64,000 bases of DNA, from contig CM051015.1 in assembly GCA_027704905.1 (NCBI GenBank), positions 18,759,841-18,823,840 on the forward strand. The letters are read 5' to 3'. Below the pieces are notes generated by a model. The model worked only from the letters and a program-made list of their open reading frames with translations, was not told the origin of the DNA and did not search any database. Shown here one piece after another: positions 1 through 32,547 of the stretch. The stretch is from Muraenolepis orangiensis. Taxonomy: Eukaryota; Chordata; Actinopteri; Gadiformes; Muraenolepididae. The translations under genes were made by a program, and so were the position numbers. Position 1 is the stretch's first letter; every line of letters begins with the position of its first letter.

Positions 1-1040
1 CCTCCTCCGTTATTATGTCTGGGGAAACACGGGGTGACTCGCTTGTCTGCTAGTTTCAACGGTTTCAGCGGCCATTATGGCTTTCAGTCGTGACTGAATC
101 CGTTTAGGTACTTTACTCACTGAGAGAGAAACAACAGGACGCCGTCGCGGTCCCCTTCCCCTCCACACCTGTGGCTGAGACGTCCAAAATAATCTAAATC
201 CACTTCTGAAGTCCTTTGCTAAAGAGTAGCGGGCGTGTGACACTGGCAGGTCACATGGTCCGGTGAACCCAGCCTCTTCCAGGTCACATGGTCCGGTGAA
301 CAACACAGAACTCTGTGAACCTGGTCTCCTCCAGCACACATTGTCCGGCGATCACAATCTCCTCCAGGTCACAGGTCTGGGGGGGGGGGGGGGGGATGAT
401 CGATGATCGCTTTAGTCGCATGGCGACTATAAATTTGGTTCTACACAAACCCCGCCTGCGGAGGACGTCTTGAGACCCCCTCTTTTCAGATCCTCTCTGG
501 TCTCAGTCCACTGTGAAGCACAGATGAAACAGTAGGAGTGGTTTGATGCCCTTCGACAAATAACCCTTTTGATACTCAGCGATGGCGATGGTTCGGTCGG
601 GTCTGAAGCGTGACTGGCAGGATCAAGCGGGGTGGTTTGTAACGACAGGGCTGGAGTGGTTGGCAACTCCGGGTCGAGATACAAGACTCAAAAGCTTCTT
701 TCCATTTCCGCAGTTGTCTTTTATTTTGTTACCATTTCTGCTCCTTCTTAACAAACATACTTGCGTATCACGTCATGTTGAAATACGACAAGGCCGACAG
801 GGGCCAAACCCTCAAAGACAACCAGGATCTGCCTACACTTGGACAGGGTCGATAAGACGCTGGACCAACCAGAGCCTTCAACACTCCACATAAAGACACA
901 CTAGAGCAGATGGAATCACATGGAGCAGATAAATACACACGCCCTGGACGTTGGAGCAGGGAGAAGAACTCTAGAGGATCCGTCTGACGTGGGGAGGGAA
1001 GTATCAGGAGATGTTTACGGTTTACGTTCCTCTCTATCAT
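1..1040. other. No gene recognised
   Basis: No exon, RNA gene or known protein motif is visible. There is a short duplicated segment around 250-310 and a G homopolymer near 378-395. Open frames here are short and match no family I recognise. Confidence 0.5.
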
Positions 1041-1062
1041 GTGGTCAGGGTGTTAACAGGTA

Positions 1063-2045
1063 GTCTCAGCTCTAGTGGTCAGTATCATGTCTAGTGGTCT
1101 CATCTCTAGTGGTCAGTCTCATGTCTAGTGGTCTCATCTCCAGTAGTCAGTATCATGTCTAGTGGTCTCATCTCCAGTAGTCAGTCTCATGTCTAGTGGT
1201 CTCATCTCCAGTAGTCAGTATCATGTCTAGTGGTCTCATCTCTAGTGGTCAGTCTCATGTCTAGTGGTCTCATCTCTAGTGGTCAGTCTCATGTCTAGTG
1301 GTCTCATCTCTAGTGGTCAGTCTCATGTCTAGTGGTCTCATCTCCAGTAGTCCGTCTCATGTCTAGTGGTCTCATCTCTAGAGGTCAGTCTCATGTCTAG
1401 TAGTCTCATCTCTAGTGGTCAGTCTCCTGTCTAGTGGTCTCATCTCTAGTGGTCAGTCTCATGTCTAGTGGTCTCATCTCTAGTGGTCAGTCTCATGTCT
1501 AGTGGTCTCATCTCTAGTGGTCAGTCTCATGTCTAGTAGTCTCATCTCTAGTGGTCAGTCTCATGTCTAGTGGTCTCATCTCTAGTGGTCAGTCTCATGT
1601 CTAGTGGTCTCATCTCCAGTAGTCAGTATCATGTCTAGTGGTCTCATCTCTAGTGGTCAGTCTCATGTCTAGTGGTCTCATCTCCAGTAGTCAGTCTCAT
1701 GTCTAGTGGTCTCATCTCTAGTGGTCAGTCTCATGTCTAGTAGTCTCATCTCTAGTGGTCAGTCTCATGTCTAGTGGTCTCATCTCCAGTAGTCAGTCTC
1801 ATGTCTAGTGGTCTCATCTCTAGTGGTCAGTCTCATGTCTAGTAGTCTCATCTCTAGTAGTCAGTCTCATGTCTAGTGGTCTCATCTCCAGTAGTCAGTC
1901 TCATGTCTAGTGGTCTCATCTCTAGTGGTCAGTCTCATGTCTAGTGGTCTCATCTCCAGTAGTCAGTCTCATGTCTAGTAGTCTCATCTCTAGTGGTCAG
2001 TCTCATGTCTAGTGGTCTCATCTCCAGTAGTCAGTCTCATGTCTA
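1063..2045. repeat. 34-bp minisatellite, about 29 copies
   Basis: Tandem copies of a unit built on 'tctcatgtctagtggtctca' followed by 'tctctagtggtcag'. Variants (tctc to tatc, ctagtgg to ccagtag) are shared between non-adjacent copies, which suggests higher-order expansion or gene conversion. Degenerate half units continue to about 2130. Confidence 0.9.
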
Positions 2046-2225
2046 ATGGTCAGGGTATTAGCAGGTATTCCCATCTCTAGAGGTCAGGGTGATAGCAGGT
2101 AGTCTCATCTCTAGTAGTCAGGGGGTTAAGACGCTACACCAAGTGGCCCATTGACATGGGGCTCCCTGAGCCAGAGATCCTCACCTCTATACAAAACTTT
2201 GATGACTAAACAGACTATAGCAATA

Positions 2226-2420
2226 AAACGAGCTGAAGGGAGCTAGACGAAGCTAGATTAAGTCAGCTAGATGAAGTTTATAAAGCTAGATTAGGTGAGC
2301 TAGATGGAGCTAGATGAAGCTAGACAAAGCTAGGTGGAACTAGATGGAGTTTATGAAGCTAGATTAGGTGAGCTAGATGGTGCTAAATTAAGCTAGACGA
2401 AGCTAGGTGGAGCAAGCTAG
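2226..2420. repeat. Degenerate AGCTAGAT repeat
   Basis: Irregular repetition of 'gagctagatgaagctagatt' with insertions. No coding signal. Confidence 0.6.
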
Positions 2421-2640
2421 AGGCAAAATGTCCCTAGGGACCTCGGCAACATGTGTCTTACTGACACCGTCTCCTCCTTATACGTAACCGATCGTCTTAA
2501 ACACGGTTCAACTCCTTCCGTCTGATCCAAACACTAATGAAGATAAACGTCTTTGAGCAAACATTACATGTGTGTGACACATGAACACACACACCAGGAG
2601 GTATGGATTAGAAAAACACTATACTTCCTGGTAGGGAGCT

Positions 2641-2782
<142 letters not shown>

Positions 2783-3478
2783 GTTGAACATGATGGATTT
2801 TCTAACAGCAAAGAACACAAAAGAGCCATTATTAGAGCTGTTAATGTTTGACTTTCTGGCTCAACAGGTGAAAATCCTCCACACACACACCTCGCTGCTA
2901 CAACCATAGCTCTGTTCTCCACAACCTCTACTAATGAGAGAGAGACTGAGACTGAGACAGACACAGGAGAGAGAGAGAGATACCGAGACACAGAGACAAA
3001 AACTGACAGACAGACACCCACCACTGTCCTCTACCCGTCTCTCTGGCTGTGTCTCTAGTTACCGATGGTGACGGACAACATAAATGACTGAGGATAGAAG
3101 AAGAAGAGAGGAGTCAGGAGGAGCCGGCGGTGATACAAAACTAACTTTAATGAACTGAAGGGGACGCTGTGTTGGTTATCAGTAGACAGAGCAGCACGGT
3201 AAGAGTGATGCGCTGTATTTAATAACCCAATAATAGACCGACCTCTCACAGCACACATTATGATGGTGAAGTGCGCTGTCAAAGTAAAAGGTCAGCAGAC
3301 ATCACTTTTTTTTTATTTATTTATTTGACCAATGGGGAACGTAGACACCAGGTCACCGCTACACACAACGCACCGTAGGACGGTCTCACTGTAGAACAGA
3401 ACACCACCAATGCCGACCAGAAGGAAGAATATGACAGAATATTAAGATGACAAGCTCACCCACATAACAATCAGTCCC

Positions 3479-3992
<514 letters not shown>

Positions 3993-4341
3993 ATAAAACA
4001 CATTATTATTTATTAATCTCAATCACTGAGAATACAATAATCAACTTTTTGGTCAGACATTTAAAAAAAAATAAAAAGGCCGACACACACACACACACAC
4101 TTCTTAGTTGAACAATAAGAACTTTGAGTTCTTTCTCTTTTATCTCTGGAACCACATGTGTTATTAAGCCGGGAGGAATGGACACCTCAAGGACAGGGAA
4201 TGGTTTCTTTTTTTCACCTTTACTCTCCGACAAGACGACTGAAGAGAAGAACCACTAGAGGACTCACTGACGTATTTTACAAGAGAACCCAACTACCCAG
4301 AATCCCTAGACTCCCAAGACGATGACATCATCATTATCATC

Positions 4342-4642
<301 letters not shown>

Positions 4643-5206
4643 AATACTGACAGAAAGAGCGAGAGCTAAAGTCTCAAGACAATGACATCTTCATCATAAA
4701 CAGAGAGACAGAGAGGGTGAGAGACAGAGACAGAGACAGAGACAGAGACAGAGAGGGGCAGACCGAGAAAGACAGAGACAGAAACGGAGGTCCCTAGACG
4801 ATGACATCGTCATCGTTCTAGCTCACTTCCTGTAGGCCTGTACTTGGTCATCTCCACCATAATGTCGTACCTAGGCTACTCTCTCATCACATATTCATCG
4901 CCTGAAACCAAAGACACGCGTGAACAACACATTTAAAATGCGTAAAACATCTAAATATTTGCGCACCGCTAAAACGACTGGTTAGCATGTAGCTTAACAA
5001 ACGTGTCAGTAAAAAACATCCAACATGAACGAGAAGATCAGCAGCAGAAAGACCAGGAAATTAGTTGTTGAAGGAAATGTCACAGCGACCCTTTTAGAAG
5101 CTAGGAGGGTAGTGGACATTAAAGAGATCAGTCATGCATTTCTAGAACTAGGATTAGGTGTGTGTGTGTCTGAATTCAACTATATTAATGAGGGTATTAA
5201 TGGAAC

Positions 5207-5411
<205 letters not shown>

Positions 5412-6235
5412 AGGTAAACATCATTGATCAGAGGTTGTTATTCACAATGGAAGGAGACTGACACTTCATGTAGGCTCATCCCCATAGGGCTCATCACCGT
5501 ACCTCTGCGGTGTCTCATTTCATTAAACCAGTATTTATATCCTGAGGGCAGCGAGGACCACAAAACACAACACACCTCCATTACCTCCACCTCCATTACA
5601 CCAGAAGCTACACGACAATCTCAGTTTTCCCCTCCTGCCGATACCAGGAGATAGCATCCTAGCATTGAAACAGCTGGGACTTATTTCTCAAGTCAAGTCG
5701 CCTGAGCCAAAACAGACTTTTTACCTCATGTGTACGAGAATGAGGGAGACTTTACGGGGTTGTTGTTTTTTTAGGCCGTTTCTCTCCGCCTCTAAAGTCG
5801 CGTAAGGGGGCCTCCAAAAGATCGGTATTTAAATCAGTCGTTGGAACTCGGCTGCAAGCAGAAAGACACTTACCATGGAGACAAATCTTATTGTGTGTTT
5901 TTGTTTGAGCTTGAATTATACCCAAGCTCAATCAAATATATTCAGATGATGATGATGGTTTTAGAACGTTGCTGTGCACTTATTATATAAACAGTACTGT
6001 TGACATTAAAAAACATTCTTTTTTTGGGGGGGGGGGGGGGGGGGAGAAACCTAATCATGCATACCAACAGTGCTTCATCTCTGAATGTTGACCGTTCTCA
6101 ACCTTCCTCTTTATCAACTGTATTTGATACCCCAGCTTCTAAATGTCCTGACATTTAAGACTCAAGAGTCTTAATAACGTCTTGATAGACGCTTCTGGAA
6201 ACTGGTGAGACAGAGGACGATCCAGTGTGCAGGTT
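5412..6235. other. Intergenic, no gene seen
   Basis: Ordinary sequence with a G homopolymer at about 6026-6044. I see no exon or RNA gene here. Confidence 0.5.
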
Positions 6236-6239
6236 TAAC

Positions 6240-7115
6240 AGAAGGACACGAGCCTACAGGATGTATACAGGACACTAGAGGAAACCAGCCTACAGGACAC
6301 TAGAGGACACCAGCCTACAGGACACTACAGGACACTAGAGGACACCAGCCTACAGGACACTAGAGGACACCAGCCTACAGGACACTAGAGGACACCAGCC
6401 TACAGGACACTAGAGGACACCAGCCTACAGGACACTAGAGGACACCAGCCTACAGGACACTAGAGGAAACCAGCCTACAGGACACTAGAGGACACCAGCC
6501 TACAGGACACTAGAGGACACCAGCCTACAGGACACTAGAGGAAACCAGCCTACAGGACACTAGAGGACACCAGCCTACAGGACAATAGAGGACACCAGCC
6601 TACAGGACACTACAGGACACTAGAGGAAACCAGCCTACAGGACACTAGAGGACACCAGCCTACAGGACACTAGAGGACACTAGAGGACACCAGCCTACAG
6701 GACAAGAGAGGACACCAGCCTACAGGACACTAGAGGACACCAGCATACAGGACACTAGCCTACAGGACACCAGCCTACAGGGCACTACAGGACACTAGCC
6801 TACAGGACACTAGAGGACACCAGCCTACTGGACACTAGAGGACACCAGCCTACTGGACACCAGCCGACAGGACACTACAGGACACCAGCCTACAGGACAC
6901 CAGCCGACAGGACACTACAGGACACCAGCCTACAGGACACTAGCCTACAGGACACCAGCCTACAGGACACTAGCCTACAGGACACTACAGGACACCAGCC
7001 TACAGGACACTACAGGACACCAGCCTACAGGACACTAGAGGACACCAGCCTACAGGACACCAGCCTACAGGACACTAGCCTACAGGACACTAGAGGACAC
7101 CAGCCTACATGACAC
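6240..7115. repeat. 25-bp minisatellite
   Basis: Tandem units of 'acaggacactagaggacacc' plus 'agcct', with shorter variants lacking 'agaggacac'. About 35 copies, more homogeneous at the left and more scrambled at the right. Confidence 0.93.
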
Positions 7116-7454
7116 TAGAGGTGTCAGGGAAACAGCCAATAAAACAGGCCTGGCCTTGGGTCCAAGATCTACGGCAGCATGGATACAAAAGGCAGAAGGT
7201 CTGGCTGGGCATATTTCTCTGAACACTTGGTCTTGAAAATACAAGTTTTTCTCACCTCTGCTCAAGTTGAACAACTTCCCTCATTGATCTCAGTTTCAGA
7301 GGTTGATATTCACTATGATGTTTACTATACGGTCTGCTTCACCCCGGGTCCAGATACCTCCCGTCGTAACTAGAGAGGCCCGGTCGGAGGCTGCAGAGGT
7401 CAGCTACCGAAAGACAGAGGCAGAGAGTCGAACAGCAGGCTGTTTATGAACCAG

Positions 7455-7660
7455 GGTTAGACCTCAACAGTAAGGACCAGACAGCTGTGGATGAACCAGG
7501 GTCAGACCTCAACAGTAAGGACCAGACAGCTGTGGATGAACCAGGGTCAGACCTCAACAGTAAGGACCAGACAGCTGTGGATGAACCAGGGTCAGACCTC
7601 AACAGTAAGGACCAGACAGCTGTGGATGAACCAGGGTCAGACCTCAACAGTAAGGACCTC
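7455..7660. repeat. 45-bp minisatellite, about 4.7 copies
   Basis: A 45-bp unit containing 'gaccagacagctgtggatga' is repeated almost exactly. The unit length is divisible by three, so open frames exist on both strands (for example VDEPGSDLNSKDQTA repeated). No start or splice context or homologue supports coding. Confidence 0.93.
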
Positions 7661-8097
7661 ATCTGGTGCAGCTGGTTGCGAGGGCAGATCTAAAAACCCT
7701 TCACTATTCACTGGTGTGTCTGTCTACACAGCAGACTCTGGGCACTGTTCACACTCAGCATGCCGGGGGACTACGGAAGAGGCTATTCCACAGGACGGGG
7801 GGGGGGGAAAGTGTCTATTGTATGGCTAATCTCTGAAAGCGCTGACGGGCTTTGTGTCATATATTATCTTCCGCTGTCCAGGAGCCGGGCAGAGCGTGAA
7901 ATCGGGAGCTCTTTTAGGAACGCATCTGCATATCAGTCGGATCAGCAGCGAGGACCAGGGCTAACATGCTAAGCCTTGACTACACACCCCTGTCTGAACG
8001 CGGTCCCGCGGTCGGTTCCTGGATCAAATTGATTCTACAGGATGTTTAATAGATGTATACAAGCGTATTATATCAACGGAACTACATTACCCGTGAC

Positions 8098-8129
8098 GAG
8101 CCCCCTGTCTGGAGGCAGACAGGGGGCTC
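8098..8129. repeat. Perfect 14-bp inverted repeat
   Basis: Arm gagccccctgtctg (8098-8111), loop gagg, and the exact complement at 8116-8129. It could form a GC-rich hairpin on either strand. No T-run follows it, and no known RNA family is recognised. Confidence 0.85.
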
Positions 8130-8444
8130 ACCGTTTGCTTCACGATGTAAACCATATTTTATGGTGAATACACGTTCCTATACATTCCATAGGTGTCTAT
8201 TGAACCTCCAGGCTCATGGTCAGGATGGCCTTAATGGAGGGGTTTTCCCTTCAAGGTGCAGCTCTGCTCTCTTCTCCGAGTCACTCCAAGTTCAACATGA
8301 GGGACGGAAAGAAAGAGAGAGTTTGGAGGAAAAAGGAGAGCTTTGGAGCTTAAGAATAAATAAATGTTCCCGGCTGGGGTGATGACATGCTACATGCTAT
8401 TATTATCCTGCAATGAGGCCGCACCACCGTTACTGAGATCTGCA

Positions 8445-9015
8445 GTCAAGGCCAGGACCAGGTCTCAGACAAGACAAGGGCCAGAGAAGACCAGGTCCCA
8501 CATGGGACCAGATCCAGGTCCCACAGGGAACCAGGACCAGGTCCCAGACAAGACCAGGGCCAGAGAAGACCAGGTCCCACATGGGACCAGATCCAGGTCC
8601 CACAGGGAACCAGGACCAGGTCCCAGACAAGACCAGGGCCAGAGAAGACCAGAACCACGTCCCAGAGAAGACCAGGTCCCAGAGAGGACCAGGACCAGGT
8701 CCCAGACAAGACCAGGTCCCAGAGAGGAACAGGTCCCACAGGGGACCAGGACCAGGTCCCAGACAAGACCAGGTCCCAGAGAAGACCAGGACCAGGTCCC
8801 AGAGAGGACCAGGTCCCACAGGGGACCAGGACCAGTTCAAGACAAGACCAGGTACCAGAGAGGACCAGGACCAGGTCCCAAAGAGGACCAGGTTCCAGAG
8901 AGGACCAGGACCAGGGCCAGACAAGACCAGAACCACGTCCCAGAGAGGACCAGGTCCCAGAGAGGACCAGGTCGCAGAGAAGACCAGGTCCCAGAGAGGA
9001 CTAGGATCAGGTCCC
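8445..9015. repeat. Degenerate minisatellite of CCAGGTCCCAGAGAGGA units
   Basis: Mixed 12-27 bp units such as 'ccaggtcccagagaggacca' and 'agacaagaccagg'. Long low-complexity open frames appear on both strands because few stops occur in this composition. I do not regard them as genes. Confidence 0.9.
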
Positions 9016-10680
9016 AGACTTACCCAAGATCTCCCACTGGTCTTCGTCCTCATCCTCATCATCTCAAACTACAGCCTTCTGAAGTCAAATCTAAATCATG
9101 TATCTGTAATGTAATGAAGCTGAGTAGAAAAACTGAGTGGAACTACGCGGGACAACAGACCGCTACTGAGGGGGACGTATGTGGCGCTGGTTCTCCAAAA
9201 GCAGCTTGGTACCTGCACAATGCACGATGCATTGTGGGTAATAAGAAATAATGAGTGGGATTGTGTGTGAAGTACTAATACTCGTTACTACGATGGCTAC
9301 TCCTTCACTGCCACCCCCCGCCCTTCCACTACTCTCATTCTGCATCATCGCACCCCCACTGGGATTTAACTGAAACATTTGGTCTCCTGCTACGCCGAGA
9401 TGCTTTCTTCTCCCTTTTGTGGAAACACACTTAGAGAAGACATCCATGAAAAGGAAAGGAAAGGAAATCCCCAAACCACTCAAGGCTTAACACACAGAGG
9501 AGGAGCTTGGAGAAGAGCTTCAGGAAACAGCAGCTGGATGGTAACGCTTGAGGGAGCAGCACAGACCGAGATCAGCACGGACAGAGAGACATGTGGAGAG
9601 ATGGGCCTCAGTGGACTAACGACTCCTGGATTATACAGCATGAAAGCAACATCAACGCCAACACTGACAAGACAACAACACCAACACTGACAACCCAACA
9701 TACCCCCACAGCACTTCTGAGCCCTCCTGTATTGTCACGGTGACTTGTTCAGTCAGACCTGTCTGAGCCTATTGTATTAGTATTAGGGTATATCGTATTA
9801 GTATTAGAGTATATCTTATTATGTTAGAGTATATCATATTAGAGTATATAGTATTAAAGTATATAGTATTAGAGCATATAGTATAAGTCGAAGAGTACGT
9901 AGTATTAGTATTAGAGCATATAGTATTAGAGTATATGGTATAACCAAATGACCAATAAAAGGTGTTCTTATCATGTGGAGCAGAACTCCTCCCACCTCAC
10001 ATTCCACACATTCCCTGCCTAACCTCACCTGCCTCCTCCTCCTCCTCCTCACTCTTTCTACTGCTCCTCCTCCACGGAGCCTCCATATGTCCGATACAGA
10101 GACTAAAGTTGCACTATATATATATATATATCAATATATGCTGTATGAATATACAACAGCCGACGTTGTTGCGCTCCCGTGACGCGCGCCTTGTGGCTGC
10201 AATTAAGTTCTCAGTCTCCCCACGACACACAAGGACAGAACAAAACAACAGAACCGACCTTACAAGAGAACCGACCAGCGTCTGTCCAACCCGACCAGAC
10301 GGTCCGCAAAGAGTGTATTCTTCATATTAACCCGCCGTGTTGATGATACCACACACGGCGGGCTATTGCACCAAAACGACGGCCCGTCCGTCCGTCTTTC
10401 TCTGCTGCGACTTTAGAAACTTTACGCGCAGTTTGGTCGACTCCCCTCCCGGGAAGAAATCCTTCATGGTTAGTCATGTGGTATGCGGATGAGTTAGAAC
10501 AGTGAGGTTCCTCTCGCTTTACCTTGAAGGATGAAGAACAGTATAGGTTCCTTTACCTTGGAGGAGGCGATGTTCCAGACCCGGTCTAAGTTGTGGGCCG
10601 GATCTCCATTCCGATGTGTAGTAAGTCCCGTCTTTTAGTCCCATGCGTGAAGAGGAGGAGGAGGAGGGACGCGTCCTCTG
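9016..10680. other. Intergenic, no gene recognised
   Basis: Contains an AT-rich repeat of 'gtatattagtattagagtat' type at 9775-9945 and a short TA run near 10115-10135. No exon recognised. Confidence 0.5.
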
Positions 10681-10850
10681 GGGCCTCTGCAACCACGAGT
10701 CCTCCGGACCTCCGAGGCTCTGTAACAGAGAGACCTCCGGAGCCTCTTCTGGAACAAGGAGAGCTCCGGACCTCCGAGGCTGTGGAACAAGGAGAGCTCC
10801 GGACCTCCGAGGCTCTTCTAGACCTCCGAGTCTCTGCACCCAAACTGGAG
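10680..10850. repeat. GC-rich 'ctccggacctccgaggct' repeat
   Basis: Several imperfect copies of a unit around 'gagctccggacctccgaggc', rich in CpG. It lies directly upstream of the probable ccdc148 promoter. Confidence 0.7.
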
Positions 10851-10859
10851 GAATACGAG

Positions 10860-11048
10860 CGTGCGTGACGTCATTATCTTTTTAGGTTTTTTTGCGGCGC
10901 TCACTCATCATTGGCTGCGCTGGGGGAAAGAGGGCGTTTCCTTGTGGTCGGGGCATCGTCGAATGGACCAATGGCGAAGCGACGTTGGTTCCCTTGGTTA
11001 CGTTAAATGTTGTGTCGGACGGTGCGCGTTGAGAAGCCCGCAACACAG
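10860..11048 (+). promoter_or_regulatory. Candidate ccdc148 promoter and first exon
   Basis: A CpG-containing segment with a perfect CRE (tgacgtca, 10866-10873), an inverted CCAAT (attgg, about 10910), a direct CCAAT (about 10968) and an X-box-like element 'gttcccttggttac' (two departures from GTNRCC-N-RGYAAC). It ends at a good donor, cag|gtagga, after 11048. It is the only promoter-like segment between the upstream arrays and the first ccdc148 exon. Assignment to that gene is by position. The coding content of exon 1 is not resolved, since none of its ATGs clearly gives the phase needed at 13289. Confidence 0.45.
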
Positions 11049-11214
11049 GTAGGATGCTGCGGTCAGACAGCCGCTTACCTGTCTTGCGTGCGTGCGTTAC
11101 GTTGACACCACAATGTGGTGGTGCTTTATTGTTATTATTAGAGTGTGGAGGTTATGTTTTCGCCCCTGTCTTTCTTTCTGCTTGCCTGTCTGCCCGTCTG
11201 TCTCTCTGCCTGCC

Positions 11215-11300
11215 TGTCTGTCTGTCTGTTAGCAAGATAACTCAAAAAGCTGTACAGAATGTGACAAAACGAGGTGGTTAGATTACTTTTGGGCCAACGA
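11215..11300 (+). repeat. Dispersed repeat ('gttagcaagataactcaaaaag')
   Basis: The segment 'tctgttagcaagataactca' plus 'aaaag' recurs at about 34030, and in inverted form near 31165-31200. Three copies in 23 kb mark it as an interspersed repeat end. I do not assign it to a named family. Confidence 0.7.
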
Positions 11301-12490
11301 ACAGTTGATTAGATCTTGAATCCGCAGATCCGGATCTAAATTTGGATCCAGGGGACTTTTTGGTGTAGCGGAGGTATGCGATCTATTGAGGGTGTTTCTG
11401 CATCCACCAGGCATACACCACCTGTTATACAGTGGGCCCATGTGTCCGTTTTGCGTGAAAAGTGCTATTTTGTAAGAATGCATAAGCCCACACATGGTGT
11501 TCAGAAACTCCATGTGCGGGTAGGACAAGTCTGCTACCTCTAGGGTGGTCATTTAGCGGTTTAACGAGAAATATTGTCAACTTTCTCTGTGAATGCGCAA
11601 AGCGTTGCATGCCCAAGTGCAATATGAATGATGTCCTCCTAAGGCTTTCCATTCTCACTGGATCGATGAAATATCCCAAAACCATTGCGTCAAATTTAAC
11701 CATATACATAATTCTGACGGATAGAGTGACAGTGAAAGAGGAAAGTGTACTAGAGAGAACAGGTCCTGTGCTAATCCATGATATTAAAATGAGAACTGTG
11801 TCACACAGAGAGCACGTCCTGGTGATCCTGCAGCATATTATAATTATAGCGCCCTGTAGTTCCAGTCCTTATCACCCTTCTCCATAAGCAGCGTGCAATA
11901 TTGATTATGCAATTGAACAGCGTTCTCTAATGGCTGTCTTTAGTCAGGGGACTGCTCTCTGTGGGCTCCTGCGCTATGCGTTACAGTGCTGCATCAATAT
12001 ACAAGGATGAGTTACCGCACAGACCGCTATAGGAAGGCAGTATAGCCAGAGTACCATTCGCCCCAAACATTCACCCTGGTTCACCCAGACTAGTGTTACT
12101 AGTATGACCACGATATTATGACTACAATACACTCGATCCCTGAGGTATAGAGGCCTTGTTTCTATTCATCACAGACAACAACAACAACAACAACTAAAGT
12201 AACACAGACACCACAGGTCTGTCTTCAGGAGGATGAGTGGAAGGGACCTGAGGGCCTTCATCACAACCTGCAGGACACAGGATGTTGGAGGTAAGTTCAT
12301 ATCCTGACCAGGAGTTGTATTGATTGGGCATTCTTGTAAACAAGGCAATGAAAACATATTGATCACCAACAAAACAGTTGGACTGAACAATGGCCAAGTG
12401 CAATATCCAAATAAGGATAAGGGTGATTACGACTTGTAGCGCTACAGAGATGCTCTGGTCTGCACGCTGTTTCCTCCAGATGTAAGAGAA
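11300..12490. other. Intron or intergenic sequence, nothing recognised
   Basis: There are short open frames on both strands (for example 11425-11709, minus) but no recognisable protein family. Probably intron 1 of ccdc148 if the 10.9-kb promoter is correct. A CAA repeat sits at 12175-12195. Confidence 0.45.
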
Positions 12491-12499
12491 CATCTGACA

Positions 12500-12665
12500 T
12501 AATTAATATATTTAATATATATTATATATTTGTATATACATCTTTTATTGAATTTTTTTCTATTTTTCTATATATTTTTTTGCACAATTTCTGCATGGCA
12601 CTGCCACATTTCTGTATGTGTATGTGACAAATAAAGTTCTTGAGTCTTGAATCTTGAACCCTCTT
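12500..12665 (-). repeat. Dispersed repeat end ('caagaactttatttgtcaca')
   Basis: On the minus strand it begins 'ttcaagattcaagactcaag' and 'aactttatttgtcacata'. Related ends occur at 41400, 43030, 44265 and 44480. This is a non-coding interspersed element common in fish genomes; the family name is not assigned. Confidence 0.6.
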
Positions 12666-12999
12666 TCTTTCCCCCAGACACACGTCACATCTTGATGCTA
12701 TTTTTTCTTTGTTTTGAAAATAAAAATTGTGTTGCAAAACAGACCATTCCCACTAATAGTGAACATTAATCACAATCGGATCTTTTTTGTACCGAATTGT
12801 TCACCACTAGTTGTGTTGTGCATGTTTTTGTGTGACCTGCCATGTTTTAACCATAACCTCTGACCTTTCACAGCATAGGACAAACACAAATACAAAACAG
12901 CACTTACAAATACAAAAACACCACCGCAAACCAATTGAGTTGACGCTCAGTCAAATCCCATACAAACATACAAGTCATTTACTGGTATCATGTACATGG

Positions 13000-13288
13000 G
13001 TTGAGTCCCTACTGGGACTTGGCTTGGGAACCAGAGGGTCGCCGGTTCAACTCCCCGAAACACCTGTGGGCACTGCCGAGGTGCCCTTGAGCAAGGCACC
13101 AGACCCCTAACACTGCTCCCCAGGCGCTGTATGTAAAATTGCTGTCCACTGCTACTAATACTAGGATGGATTAAATTGAGAGAATCTAATGTATGTTACA
13201 TTTGGCAGACGCTTTTATCCAAAGCGACTTACAAGGAGTACAGTATGTGACCAATAAAGAGGATTCAATGCTCCAGATTTAGATTTAG
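13000..13288 (+). mobile_element. tRNA-type SINE copy
   Basis: Contains a B-box-like 'ggttcaactcc', then 'gcccttgagcaaggcaccag', then a 3' part including the core 'gcttttatccaaagcgactt' and the tail 'gaccaataaagaggattcaa'. A second copy with the same body and tail lies at 24600-24790. The last bases, 'gatttagatttag', directly abut the first ccdc148 exon I recognise and may supply its acceptor. Confidence 0.75.
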
Positions 13289-31694
<18,406 letters not shown>

Positions 31695-31756
31695 CTTAAA
31701 ATGGAACGATCGAACCAACACCTGACATTATAGTTAATATAAATTATGTTTATTTT

Positions 31757-31769
<13 letters not shown>

Positions 31770-31801
<32 letters not shown>
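31770..31801. repeat. (TA)n microsatellite
   Basis: About 16 TA units in the probable ccdc148 3' untranslated region. Confidence 0.9.
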
Positions 31802-31804
<3 letters not shown>

Positions 31805-31986
31805 AACATTTGATACATCTTATTCCTCTGGTGGACCACATGTTCTCGTGGACCACAGTTTGAATCATTTATGGAGGCTTTGTTATTTCACTGCGGCTAC
31901 ACCCCCTTATGTTTCTGCTCATCAACCAAGTGAAAGGAACCTAATGAGAGGCCACTTATTCCCATTACTCATTGCCTGGTTATAAA

Positions 31987-31992
31987 AATAAA
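31987..31992 (+). terminator. Candidate ccdc148 polyadenylation signal
   Basis: AATAAA about 290 bp after the ccdc148 stop codon. Confidence 0.5.
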
Positions 31993-32122
31993 TACAATTA
32001 TCGTAATTATTAAATGATTCTAAAAATGAATTCCAACCACTCGTATACTTTGCTACTCAGACGCACAACACGAGATGTATCGTACATACAGAAACAACAC
32101 ATAGAAGTTAGCTTATGAGCAC

Positions 32123-32128
32123 TTTATT
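32123..32128 (-). terminator. Candidate upp2 polyadenylation signal
   Basis: AATAAA on the minus strand about 510 bp after the upp2 stop. With the ccdc148 signal at 31987 it suggests two closely spaced, non-overlapping convergent 3' ends. Confidence 0.5.
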
Positions 32129-32289
32129 TTAATATCCACAATACACTCACAAGTACACATCATATAAATAGAATAAAAACATTAAATAATGCAACGCAGC
32201 TGTGTGTATCTATTGTAATACAATCATACATTCTATACAAGGTCCAAAAAGTGACTCTTTAAATAACAACTACAAGCTTAGCAGGAGCA

Positions 32290-32511
32290 CCAACATGAGA
32301 TGGGTATGTACACACACATCTCTCATCATACGCATAAATATACACACACATCTCTTATCATACACATACATACACACACACATCTTTCATCATACACATA
32401 CATATACACACACATCCCTCATGATACACATACATCCCTCATGATACACATACATATACACACACACATCTCTCATGATACACATACATACACACACTCA
32501 CACATATATAC

Positions 32512-32547
<36 letters not shown>

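Noticed and set aside
1063..2045. CRISPR-like regular repeats
   Set aside because: Unit copies are contiguous with no unique spacers and the genome is eukaryotic; an ordinary minisatellite.
7444..7829. Frames with a 15-residue repeat (VDEPGSDLNSKDQTA)
   Set aside because: A 45-bp tandem array open on both strands; no promoter, splice signal or family.
8364..9251. Long open frames rich in Arg, Gln, Pro, Gly (both strands)
   Set aside because: They run through a degenerate minisatellite whose unit lacks stop codons. No homologue, splice context or conserved start.
11283..11887. Open frames of 90-95 codons on both strands
   Set aside because: No recognised motif and no splice context; probably intron or repeat sequence.
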